A DNA stretch of 64,000 bases, taken from the NCBI GenBank assembly GCA_016294075.1, contig JAEDCQ010000003.1:72136-136135 (forward strand), written 5' to 3'. The notes below the pieces were generated by a model. It did no database searches. It saw only the letters and a list, made by a program, of their open reading frames with translations, and had not been told where the DNA came from. Position 1 is the stretch's first letter; each line of letters starts with the position of its first letter. Positions 1 to 7,388 of this stretch are shown here, piece by piece. The position numbers were made by a program, and so were the translations under genes. This DNA is from Lachnospiraceae bacterium. Lineage in GTDB: Bacteria; Bacillota; Clostridia; Lachnospirales; Lachnospiraceae.

Positions 1-78
1 CTTCTGTGGCACCACAAAATAGGCAAGAAATACACATGGCAAAAAGTAATATAAAAATACAATGCCGGAAAAGACCAT
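1..78 (-). CDS. MBOAT-family O-acyltransferase, N-terminal fragment (cut by window edge)
   Basis: Only the first 26 codons are in the window. The peptide opens MVFSGIVFLYYFLP, the usual first membrane helix of AlgI/DltB-type membrane-bound O-acyltransferases, which acylate cell-surface polymers. A GAGGATAGG-like ribosome binding site lies just upstream. The start is 10 bp downstream of the stop of the DUF4358 lipoprotein, so the two are probably co-transcribed; DUF4358 proteins are often found beside MBOAT genes. The identification rests on a short N-terminal motif and context. Confidence 0.65.
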   Translation of the reverse strand, partial: MVFSGIVFLYYFLPCVFLAYFVVPQK

Positions 79-88
79 AACCTATCCT

Positions 89-727
89 CTATTCTACCAG
101 ATTTTCTTCATAAATTACTTCTGCTTCTTCATACTGTTTTAGAAGCTTTGTCTTAAAGTTTTCCATATTCTGTGCTTTTCCGAAAGCCGAAACAATGTAC
201 TCATCTCCTACAGACGCAATCAAAAGCGTATCCGGAAAACCGCACATCCACTGCCTGTTTAAAATATTCTGCTTTATCGCATCCGCTAATGCCTTGCTTT
301 CTCTTGAATCCTTCAGGTGATATGCTCCCGCCGTAAAAGTATTGGCATTCATCATATGCATCATCGAAGCCGCATCATCAATCATTTTAGCGCCATCTTT
401 TGGCATCCCTAAAAGAGAGTCCAGCGCTTCCTCTTCCAAAATATTGAACTTACCGGGTGCATCCGTTACCGGATTCTCATAATCTCCTCCGCCAAGGGGA
501 AAACGTTCATCCTCTTCAAATGCGCTCCACACGTTTTCCAGAATCTCTACTGCACTTGCAATATTTACATCAGCCGCCTCTTCCGTATTCATATTCTCTA
601 CTCCGGTGTCTGCAGCATTTCCATTTTTGTCTTCAGATTGCCCACATCCTAAAAGCATGAACGCAAGCATGAATGCAAGCATGAATGCTGGCAATATGCA
701 CATCCAAATTGTAACTCTTTTTTTCAT
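89..727 (-). CDS. DUF4358-type lipoprotein
   Basis: 212 residues. A lysine-rich N-terminus, a hydrophobic core and a lipobox-like LLGCG (Cys about residue 28) predict a lipoprotein held on the outer face of the membrane. The mature part contains an N-terminal acidic linker and the DUF4358 pattern: FNILEEEALDSLLGMP, a central MMNANTFTAGAYHL stretch, and a C-terminal YEEAEVIYEENLV tail. Function is unknown; the family commonly accompanies MBOAT O-acyltransferases, and an MBOAT start follows 10 bp downstream. The signal-peptide core is odd: it is built from a 12-bp DNA repeat encoding FMLA units. Start supported by a GGAGGAGAT-like site. Confidence 0.7.
   Translation of the reverse strand: MKKRVTIWMCILPAFMLAFMLAFMLLGCGQSEDKNGNAADTGVENMNTEEAADVNIASAVEILENVWSAFEEDERFPLGGGDYENPVTDAPGKFNILEEEALDSLLGMPKDGAKMIDDAASMMHMMNANTFTAGAYHLKDSRESKALADAIKQNILNRQWMCGFPDTLLIASVGDEYIVSAFGKAQNMENFKTKLLKQYEEAEVIYEENLVE
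653..688. repeat. 12-bp tandem repeat in a signal-peptide coding region
   Basis: Three direct copies of AAGCATGAAYGC (plus-strand reading), the first with one C/T difference. On the coding (minus) strand it encodes repeated FMLA units in the hydrophobic core of the lipoprotein signal peptide. Because the unit is 12 bp, copy-number change would keep the frame and add or remove four hydrophobic residues. Confidence 0.85.
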
Positions 728-744
728 AATCTCCTCCTTAACTG

Positions 745-1674
745 CTACTTACGAATATCTGCAAGAACCTCTCCGGGAATCGTAAATGTTACAACCCCCA
801 TATACATTGGTGCAACATCACCTTCATTAAAGCTGATTACAATATTACCGTTTTCATCGATATAAAATGTCTGGTCTTCCTGAATAGCTTTAAAGTTCCA
901 ATCCTCAATTTCATCCTCAAGCCAATAATATACCATTTCATCAGCCGCCATCTGCTCCCGCATCTGTTCTTTAATATTCCCACTAATCGGCGTAATATAA
1001 TCGGCTCCATCGACAAAAAGATCCTTTAACAGAAGTCTTTCTCCGGTTTCAAGGTCAATTGTATAGTAATAATTCCATTCCGCGCCGCTCCCGCTTGCCA
1101 TGTAACAGATTAATTTCAATGTAAAATACTTATCGGTTGTGTTTATCACTTCACTTTTTACAAGAATGTCCTGATAACCCCATTCATACTGCAGATTTTC
1201 TTTAAATTCTTCGATAAACGGCCCTGTGATTTCCTTAATCTCTGCATTAATCTCTTCCATGGATTTTTTCAGTTTTTCCTCCATGGCCTCGTTTGTCGCT
1301 TCTTCCAATGCTTCTTCCGATTCTTTTATCATCTCCTCCTTTGTTGCCATTACAAGCTCCGGCACCTGTATATCTGCTCTGTTACGCTCATCTTCGTATT
1401 GATAATCACGGAATGTTACAACCTCAACCAATTTGCCGATTACCGGAATCCTGCTCATCGCATAAGCAACATTTCCTGATGTATTCGGCAGAATAATAAA
1501 CGCAAGCACTGCTGCTGCCGCAGCTGTTATACATCTTCTGTATACTATAACCTTTCTACTCCTTGCCTGATCCTTTTTTGCTTTCTCCATTGCAGCCTTC
1601 ATTGCATTAATCTGCTCATTTGACATTTCTTTTTTCATATATTCCCTTTTTAATTCTTCAATATTTTTATTCAT
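745..1674 (-). CDS. RsiV-like anti-sigma factor (DUF3298/DUF4163 type)
   Basis: 309 residues: a cytoplasmic N-terminal segment (about 1-45), one membrane helix (about 47-65, rich in Ala) and a long extracytoplasmic domain. The C-terminal block DLFVDGADYITPISGNIKEQ followed by FYIDENGNIVISFNEGDVAP matches the DUF3298 region of RsiV, the anti-sigma factor that in Bacillus subtilis holds SigV and is cleaved after binding lysozyme. It lies 26 bp downstream of the ECF sigma gene, the standard sigV-rsiV order. The middle region (about 115-165) is a charged, probably helical segment. Whether this one senses lysozyme cannot be told from sequence alone. Confidence 0.8.
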   Translation of the reverse strand: MNKNIEELKREYMKKEMSNEQINAMKAAMEKAKKDQARSRKVIVYRRCITAAAAAVLAFIILPNTSGNVAYAMSRIPVIGKLVEVVTFRDYQYEDERNRADIQVPELVMATKEEMIKESEEALEEATNEAMEEKLKKSMEEINAEIKEITGPFIEEFKENLQYEWGYQDILVKSEVINTTDKYFTLKLICYMASGSGAEWNYYYTIDLETGERLLLKDLFVDGADYITPISGNIKEQMREQMAADEMVYYWLEDEIEDWNFKAIQEDQTFYIDENGNIVISFNEGDVAPMYMGVVTFTIPGEVLADIRK

Positions 1675-1700
1675 TTTAAATACCGCCTTTCTTTTTTAAT

Positions 1701-2204
1701 TTAAACAGCACTCTCATCATACGGCTCCATCTGCAGTTTCAATTTTTTCATACAGCGGTACAGCCTGCTTTTTACCGTACTCAGGTTTTCTTCCAATACC
1801 ATAGCAATCTCTTCAAGCTTCATATCCTCAAAGTAACGAAGAATTACTACAGTTCTGTCCTCTTTGTCAAGAGTATCGATTGCCCTTTTTAAATCGATAT
1901 TTTCATATGAATCCTCTTTCCCCTGTTCGTAAGAAACTTCTTCCAGCGAAATGTTATCTTTCTCACGATATTTTGCAAAAATCTCATTCATCATAATACG
2001 ATATATCCAGGTTTGGGCATACTCGGTATTGTTCAGCTTATGACTGTTCAATATCGCCTTGTAAGCACCGTTTTGAACAACATCTCCTGCATCCTCATCA
2101 TTATGCAAATAACTACAGGCTATCCTATAATATTTATTGTAGTTTCTGAGTAAAAGGTCTTCTATAACCTCTCTTTTTTTCTTATTACCTGTAATAAGCT
2201 TCAA
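1701..2204 (-). CDS. ECF RNA polymerase sigma factor (SigV-like)
   Basis: 167 residues with the two sigma-70 domains of an ECF factor: region 2 (about 25-85, including DAGDVVQNGAYKAI and TWIYRIMMNE) and region 4 (about 110-160, with a helix-turn-helix in LEEIAMVLEENLSTVKSRL). It would direct RNA polymerase to a small stress regulon and is probably held inactive by the RsiV-like protein encoded next. The start codon is TTG, placed 8 nt after a good AGGAGG. A likely auto-regulated ECF promoter (TGAAAC box) lies 56-61 bp upstream of the start. Confidence 0.88.
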   Translation of the reverse strand: MKLITGNKKKREVIEDLLLRNYNKYYRIACSYLHNDEDAGDVVQNGAYKAILNSHKLNNTEYAQTWIYRIMMNEIFAKYREKDNISLEEVSYEQGKEDSYENIDLKRAIDTLDKEDRTVVILRYFEDMKLEEIAMVLEENLSTVKSRLYRCMKKLKLQMEPYDESAV

Positions 2205-2238
2205 TTTTTACACCTCCTGTATTTGCTCTTATCTATTA

Positions 2239-2265
2239 GATAATACAGTGTCAAAAAAAGTTTCA
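2239..2265 (-). promoter_or_regulatory. Putative ECF-type promoter of the sigma/anti-sigma operon
   Basis: On the minus strand a TGAAAC -35 box (GTTTCA at 2260-2265) is followed by a T-run and TGTATTATC. TGAAAC is the classical -35 of extracytoplasmic-function sigma factors, which usually transcribe their own genes. The overlapping TTGACA could also serve a sigma-A promoter, so dual use is possible. Confidence 0.5.
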
Positions 2266-2372
2266 AAAATATTATATACTCTTTTTTCGTTATCCGGTAA
2301 TTTACATTTTTTCATCAGAATGGTAGAGTATAAGAAACATATTACTATTTTAAATGTACAGGAGATACTTTT

Positions 2373-3392
2373 TTGAAAAAAATTGGGAAAATTGTTCAAA
2401 AAATATTAGGTATAACAGCTATATTACTAATTTTGGGGACTATCGGTATTTTTATGTATCCCAAAATTGCAGAAAAGACGGATATCGATGATAAAGCTGT
2501 TGCTTTCCTCTCAAATCAGATTATGTCGCCGGAAGAGGAAACTGTTACCGACACAGGAATTAGTGATTCGGGAATTGTATCCGGCGTTTCCGATAATAAT
2601 CCGATTAGAGAAAGCGTGGCCCCTACAGAAGAAGTGAAACTAAAAGATAATTTCCGCACACAGACATGGTCGCAGGAAGAAAAAGATGCTCTGAAAACCG
2701 CTTATAACACGGTACTAAACAGAATGGGCCTAAACGCCGCCAATCTTCTTTTCTATGAAATGAAAAATATTGACGATATTGAGTATTATTCGTTTCAGGT
2801 TGTAGATGATTTCGGAAATGCGTATGAAGACCTTCTTTTATATGATGCGGCTGCCAATAATCTGTATTGGCATGATAAAAAAGGCTATTTGGATACCGCG
2901 AGTTCCTCTGATTGTATTTTCAGCGGAACAGTTCCCGGCAACAAGGATGCAGAATACGAGGATGATTCCTGGGAAAAGGTTTTAAAGGGATATATGAATG
3001 CCATTCTTAATGAACGTAATTCTGACAAGGCATCCTCCTATGTTGATACCAGTTGCTATTATCTTGCAAAACTATCCGAATTGCGGCGTTCTGATTTTGT
3101 AGATGCGACAGAAGAAAATCAAAAATATTTGATTGAGCAGGCGGATTCTTTGGAAAAGCGAAAAAACGGGAAAAAAATCGAAAATTATTCTTGGAATTAT
3201 AAAATTGATAATACCTCCAAATATATTGACGAATACGATATGGATTGGGTCGAGGCTTATATTTCTTTGGATTTAGATGTTACTGCGCATGGTCAGACCG
3301 AAGCTTTCGGTGATAATTATTGTGTGTATCTGCGCCAATATGAATACGGCTGGCGCGTCGCTGCTCTTACAACGGAAGAATATGAGGAATAA
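2373..3392 (+). CDS. Uncharacterized membrane-anchored extracytoplasmic protein
   Basis: 339 residues. One N-terminal membrane helix (about 14-30) precedes a Ser/Asp/Glu-rich linker (35-90) and a globular C-terminal part. The C-terminal half (about 205-335) has the look of a small DUF4440/NTF2-like or YvbJ-type extracellular domain, with WEKVLKGYMNAILNERNSD at its start and VYLRQYEYGWRVAAL at its end, but I do not recognise a named family. The start is TTG, 8 nt after AGGAG. The gene is divergent from the ECF sigma operon and shares its 168-bp intergenic region, so it could belong to that stress regulon; this is inference. Confidence 0.7.
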   Translation: MKKIGKIVQKILGITAILLILGTIGIFMYPKIAEKTDIDDKAVAFLSNQIMSPEEETVTDTGISDSGIVSGVSDNNPIRESVAPTEEVKLKDNFRTQTWSQEEKDALKTAYNTVLNRMGLNAANLLFYEMKNIDDIEYYSFQVVDDFGNAYEDLLLYDAAANNLYWHDKKGYLDTASSSDCIFSGTVPGNKDAEYEDDSWEKVLKGYMNAILNERNSDKASSYVDTSCYYLAKLSELRRSDFVDATEENQKYLIEQADSLEKRKNGKKIENYSWNYKIDNTSKYIDEYDMDWVEAYISLDLDVTAHGQTEAFGDNYCVYLRQYEYGWRVAALTTEEYEE

Positions 3393-3399
3393 TTTAAAT

Positions 3400-3430
3400 A
3401 AGGGTGCACTTTAAGGTGCACCTTTTTTAC
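3400..3430. terminator. Intrinsic terminator between convergent genes
   Basis: GGTGCAC (3403-3409) pairs with GTGCACC (3416-3422) around a six-base loop, followed by TTTTTT on the plus strand and preceded by A-rich sequence, so it may act for both converging genes. Confidence 0.75.
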
Positions 3431-3855
3431 GAATCACACTGCTCCACCAGAGATACCAACAAATCATACAACTCGGGGTTTATTTTTTTCAAACGGATGG
3501 GCTTGCTTTCTTTATCGAGAAGACAATGCTGTGAGCTGCCTTGAACACATATTATACCTGAAACACTGTCCGTAATCAGATATTCAATAGTGAACTTTAA
3601 ACCGCTAAAAGCTGTCATATGTACTTCAATGTTCACTGTATCACCATACCGGACCATTGATTTGTATTTTGCATTTACTTCCAAAACCGGGCTTATAATT
3701 CCTTCATCCTCAAAACGTTTGTAGCTGTATCCTGCCTGTTCCAGGAAGTCGGTTCGCGCTTCTTCAAACCAGCGGATATAATTGGAATGATGCACGATAC
3801 CCATCATATCCGTTTCATAATATTGTACTTTATGTTGATAGATTTTCATCTCCAT
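3427..3855 (-). CDS. Acyl-CoA thioesterase, YbgC/4HBT hot-dog family
   Basis: 142 residues, a single hot-dog domain of usual length. The N-terminal motif YYETDMMGIVHHSNYIRWFE contains the catalytic Asp of the 4-hydroxybenzoyl-CoA thioesterase class (family pattern YxDTDxxGhVyhanYlrwfE). It probably hydrolyses short or medium acyl-CoA or aryl-CoA thioesters in the cytoplasm; the exact substrate is not readable. It stands alone, convergent with the membrane-anchored protein gene. Confidence 0.85.
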   Translation of the reverse strand: MEMKIYQHKVQYYETDMMGIVHHSNYIRWFEEARTDFLEQAGYSYKRFEDEGIISPVLEVNAKYKSMVRYGDTVNIEVHMTAFSGLKFTIEYLITDSVSGIICVQGSSQHCLLDKESKPIRLKKINPELYDLLVSLVEQCDS

Positions 3856-3939
3856 TTTATCAGGTGCTCCTTGTCCAATAAATTATTTTGTGCTAAGATA
3901 TATTTCAGTCGTTAATTTTAATTTGAGAGGATAAAAAAG

Positions 3940-4062
3940 ATGGGTACATTTTTATTATTAGCAGGCGGTCTTCTTGTCATCATAGCAGTTGTAGTCGTTA
4001 TCTCCGCAGTTTCCTCCGTTGTCAGTGCTGTTGCCGCAGAGGAAGAATCTACAGAAGACTAA
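3940..4062 (+). CDS. 40-residue single-span membrane microprotein
   Basis: ATG at 3940 follows GAGAGG (3925-3930) with 9-nt spacing, and a strong terminator follows the TAA. The peptide is 40 residues: a short Gly/Thr/Leu start, a Val/Ile-rich membrane helix (about 4-34) and an acidic tail AAEEESTED. No family recognised. The site, terminator and hydrophobic-then-acidic composition argue that it is expressed. It could be a small membrane regulator; that is speculation. Confidence 0.6.
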   Translation: MGTFLLLAGGLLVIIAVVVVISAVSSVVSAVAAEEESTED

Positions 4063-4082
4063 AAGTTTCATAAGATATAGGA

Positions 4083-4120
4083 TAAAGCGGCATGATTAAC
4101 AGTCATGCCGCCTTTTTTCT
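4083..4120 (+). terminator. Intrinsic terminator
   Basis: Nine-base stem GCGGCATGA (4087-4095) with TCATGCCGC (4103-4111), then CTTTTTTCTT. It ends the small membrane-protein transcript and may also protect against read-through from the opposite direction. Confidence 0.85.
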
Positions 4121-4133
4121 TGTTTCACTCTTC

Positions 4134-5378
4134 TTATAAAGATGCATTCAGATAGGCAACCTGCTCTTCTGTCAGCACATCTATTTTTTTGCCCATGAAA
4201 GCAAGCTTTCTGGCTGCAACATCCTGATCTACCTCTGCCGGTACATCAATAAGCTTTTCTGTAAGCTTGTCCTGATTTTCCACCAGATATTTTGCAGAAA
4301 GTGCCTGAATAGCAAAGCTCATATCCATAATTTCTGCCGGATGTCCGTCACCGGCTGCAAGATTCACAAGTCTTCCTTCCGCAATCACACATAACCACTG
4401 GCCTGTCGGAAGCTTATAACCCATGATGTTGTTTCTCATTTCTTTTGCTTCCACAGCAATCTTACGAAGACCCGCCATGTCAATTTCGCAATCAAAATGT
4501 CCTGCATTACAAAGAATTGCTCCATCCTTCATTACTGCAAAATCTTCCGCATCAATCACCTTATCACAGCCTGTTACGGTTACAAAGAAATCACCAAGCT
4601 TTGCGGCTTCATTCATCGGCATAACTTCAAATCCATCCATGATGGCTTCAATAGCACGAACCGGATTAATCTCGGTTACGATAACCTTTGCTCCAAGTCC
4701 TTTGGCTCTCATCGCAACACCTTTACCGCACCATCCATATCCTGCAACAACCACATTCTTACCTGCTACAATCAGATTCGTTGTGCGGTTGATACCATCC
4801 CATACAGATTGACCTGTTCCGTAGCGGTTATCAAATAAATGCTTACAATCCGCATTATTTACGCGAACCATAGGGAATTTTAATTCACCCTTCTTATTCA
4901 TGGCTTCCAACCGGATGATACCGGTTGTTGTCTCTTCACAGCCACCGATTACATTCGGAATTAAGTCTACAAATTCTGTGTGCATCATATGAACAAGGTC
5001 ACCGCCATCGTCAATAATGACATTCGGTCCGACTTCTAACACCTTACGAATGTGCGCATTGTACTCTTCTTCTGTCGCATTATACCAGGCATACACATTT
5101 AAGCCTGCTTTTACCAATGCTGCTGCCACATCATCCTGTGTAGAAAGTGGATTGGAACCTGTTACATACATTTCAGCGCCACCAGCTTTTAACACTTTAC
5201 AAAGATATGCTGTCTTTGCCTCCAAGTGTACGGACAAAGCTACTTTTTTGCCCGCAAACGGTTTTGTCTTAGAGAATTCCTCCTCTAACATACGAAGCAG
5301 GTCGCAGTTACGCTTTACCCATTCAATTTTTCTTTCGCCTGACTCGGCAAGATTAATGTCTCTGATAATGCTTTCCAT
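4134..5378 (-). CDS. ahcY: S-adenosylhomocysteine hydrolase
   Basis: 414 residues. It reversibly splits S-adenosylhomocysteine, the by-product of methyl transfer, into adenosine and homocysteine using tightly bound NAD. Visible signatures are DDGGD near 123-127, EETTTG near 148, the catalytic set in NADCKHLFDNRYG (Lys about 179, Asp-Asn about 183-184), and the NAD-binding loop VAGYGWCGKG near 212-221. The WC in that loop is the form seen in many bacterial and archaeal enzymes lacking the DV of eukaryotic ones. Length is in the range of the shorter bacterial class. Start has a GTTGGAGGAAG site. It appears monocistronic. Confidence 0.95.
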   Translation of the reverse strand: MESIIRDINLAESGERKIEWVKRNCDLLRMLEEEFSKTKPFAGKKVALSVHLEAKTAYLCKVLKAGGAEMYVTGSNPLSTQDDVAAALVKAGLNVYAWYNATEEEYNAHIRKVLEVGPNVIIDDGGDLVHMMHTEFVDLIPNVIGGCEETTTGIIRLEAMNKKGELKFPMVRVNNADCKHLFDNRYGTGQSVWDGINRTTNLIVAGKNVVVAGYGWCGKGVAMRAKGLGAKVIVTEINPVRAIEAIMDGFEVMPMNEAAKLGDFFVTVTGCDKVIDAEDFAVMKDGAILCNAGHFDCEIDMAGLRKIAVEAKEMRNNIMGYKLPTGQWLCVIAEGRLVNLAAGDGHPAEIMDMSFAIQALSAKYLVENQDKLTEKLIDVPAEVDQDVAARKLAFMGKKIDVLTEEQVAYLNASL

Positions 5379-5511
5379 ATTCTTCCTCCAACTGAATTAT
5401 TTTTCCAGCCGAATTTTTATTAACGTGATGGTCGTCTGTCCTATCATCACAACATACACTATTAGAATATCGTAAGATAGAAGGGTTGTCTAATGTTTTT
5501 TAACAGCTCTT

Positions 5512-6267
5512 TTAATTATTTATCTTAAGTTCAATCGGACAATGGTCTGAGCCGGGCACCTGAGTATGAATCCTTGCATCTACCAATAAATCCTTTAATT
5601 CCTCGGAAACAACAAAGTAGTCGATACGCCAGCCGGCATTCTTGGCACGGGCCTGAAACATATAGGACCACCACGAATAGACTCCTGTCACATCCGGATA
5701 AAAATAGCGAAACGTATCAATAAAACCGTTCTCCAGCACCTTAGTAAAGCAGGCCCTTTCTTCATCCGTAAAACCTGCATTACGATGATTGGTCTTCGGG
5801 TTCTTTAAATCAATTTCCTGATGTGCTACATTTAAATCTCCGCAGAAAATAACCGGCTTATTCTTTTTCAAGCCATTCAGATAAGCAAGAAAATCTGCTT
5901 CCCATTTCATGCGATAATCCAATCTGGTAAGCTCCCTCTGAGAATTCGGAGTATATACCGTCACAACATAATAATCCTCAAATTCTGCGGTAATGACACG
6001 CCCCTCATGATCATGCTCCTCCATATGGATGCCATATGTTACCTCCAAGGGCTTCTTTTTCGTAAATATTGCCGTACCGGAATATCCTTTTTTCTCTGCA
6101 AAGTTCCAATACTGATGGTAGCCGGGCAATTCCAGTTCCAACTGTCCCTCCTGCATTTTGGTTTCCTGCAGGCAGAACACATCGGCATCCGCCTCGTTAA
6201 AAAAATCCAGAAAACCCTTCTGCATGCACGCTCTCAAACCGTTTACATTCCACGAAATTAGTTTCAT
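5512..6267 (-). CDS. xth: Exodeoxyribonuclease III (AP endonuclease)
   Basis: 251 residues from the chosen start. A class II AP endonuclease/3'-5' exonuclease of base-excision repair. Motifs in order: ISWNVNGLRA near the N-terminus, CLQETKMQ with the metal-binding Glu, the YSGTAIFTK strand, CGDLNVAH, and a C-terminal GSDHCPI with the catalytic Asp-His. The open frame extends 27 codons further upstream, but ATG at 6267 is preferred because it begins exactly at the conserved MKLISWN and follows GGAGAG. Confidence 0.95.
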   Translation of the reverse strand: MKLISWNVNGLRACMQKGFLDFFNEADADVFCLQETKMQEGQLELELPGYHQYWNFAEKKGYSGTAIFTKKKPLEVTYGIHMEEHDHEGRVITAEFEDYYVVTVYTPNSQRELTRLDYRMKWEADFLAYLNGLKKNKPVIFCGDLNVAHQEIDLKNPKTNHRNAGFTDEERACFTKVLENGFIDTFRYFYPDVTGVYSWWSYMFQARAKNAGWRIDYFVVSEELKDLLVDARIHTQVPGSDHCPIELKINN

Positions 6268-6316
6268 ATCTTTTTCTCTCCATAATCTCTCTACTGACAA
6301 TACATCTGCCCATATT

Positions 6317-7276
6317 CTACAAATCCAATCGATTCCGTATTTCTCCATTCACAAATGCTTCAATATTTTTATATACCTCTTCCATGCATCTTGTTCTGGC
6401 TTCTACGCTTGCCCATGCCATATGCGGTGTAATAATCAGCTTATCACTGTCCTTAATTTGGGCTAACGGATTTGTTTTCTCCATCGGCTCTTTTGACAAT
6501 ACATCCAGACCGGCTCCACCGATTAAGCCTTCCGTCAATGCTGTATACAAGTCATTTTCATTGATAACCGGTCCTCTTGCCACATTAATAAGTATTGCTG
6601 TTTTCTTCATCTTACGAAAAGCATCCATGTTCATGATTTCTCTTGTTTTATCGGAAAGCGGACAGTGAAGCGACAAAATATCGGATTCTCTGCATAAAGT
6701 ATCAAAATCCACCCGTTCATAGTCGGTTGTAGAATTACTGCCGGATGCCGAATAAAAAATTACCTTACAGCCAAAGGCTTCCGCCACTTTGGCAACACCT
6801 TTTCCGATATTCCCGAGACCGATAATACCCCATGTTTTTCCCTGTAATTCAAAATAGGTCTTCTCAAAATGAGAAAATCCCAGTTGATTGCTGTACGCGC
6901 CGGATTTTACATAGTCATCATAATAATTCAGCTTTTCCAAAACACTTAATGCGAGTGCAAAGGTGTGCTGTACGACAGCCGGAGTAGAATAATCCTTGAT
7001 ATTGCACGCTGCAATACCACGTTTTTTTGCATATTCCAAATCAATATTATCAAAACCGGTTGCTGTCACACATAACAGTTTTACGTTCGGTGCAGCCTGT
7101 AACATTTCTTCATTCATCTTAGTCTTATTAAAAATAACAACCTCCGCATCCTTAATAAGCCTTTTTGAAGTCTCCGCATCCGTTGTATTATGATGCTCAA
7201 ATTCTCCCAGATTCGCAAAAAAATCTACATCAATATCAAATCCAATGCTGTTGCGGTCTAACATTACAATTTTCAT
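6317..7276 (-). CDS. D-isomer-specific 2-hydroxyacid dehydrogenase
   Basis: 319 residues. An NAD(P)-dependent enzyme interconverting a 2-keto acid and a D-2-hydroxy acid. The nucleotide-binding domain has GIIGLGNIGKGVA; the catalytic Arg is in NVARGPVIN, the Glu in the DVLSKEPME region and the His in ITPHMAWAS. Similarity of the C-terminal AWASVEARTR stretch to glycerate dehydrogenase/hydroxypyruvate reductase-like members suggests that subgroup, but substrate is uncertain. Start chosen at MKIVMLD after AGAGGATT rather than 14 codons upstream. It is 49 bp upstream of the exonuclease III gene and may share its transcript. Confidence 0.9.
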   Translation of the reverse strand: MKIVMLDRNSIGFDIDVDFFANLGEFEHHNTTDAETSKRLIKDAEVVIFNKTKMNEEMLQAAPNVKLLCVTATGFDNIDLEYAKKRGIAACNIKDYSTPAVVQHTFALALSVLEKLNYYDDYVKSGAYSNQLGFSHFEKTYFELQGKTWGIIGLGNIGKGVAKVAEAFGCKVIFYSASGSNSTTDYERVDFDTLCRESDILSLHCPLSDKTREIMNMDAFRKMKKTAILINVARGPVINENDLYTALTEGLIGGAGLDVLSKEPMEKTNPLAQIKDSDKLIITPHMAWASVEARTRCMEEVYKNIEAFVNGEIRNRLDL

Positions 7277-7340
7277 ATCTTTAATCCTCTGTTTTTCATT
7301 TTTATATAAGTGTAACATTTACAAACCATTCTGACAAATA

Positions 7341-7374
7341 AAAGAAACTGACGCAAAGTCACGCCAGTTTCCGG
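7341..7374 (-). terminator. Intrinsic terminator of pgi
   Basis: Minus-strand stem GAAACTG/CAGTTTC (7344-7350 with 7365-7371), with further pairing inside, followed on the minus strand by TTTTATTTG. It lies 15 bp past the pgi stop. Confidence 0.8.
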
Positions 7375-7388
7375 ATTGTTATATTAAA

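Noticed and set aside
1293..1496. Plus-strand open frame opposite the RsiV-like gene
   Set aside because: Shadow of the real minus-strand gene; no ribosome binding site and no family pattern.
5379..5511. SAH or SAM riboswitch upstream of ahcY
   Set aside because: Only a GTGATG/CATCAC hairpin is visible; no conserved riboswitch core was recognised.
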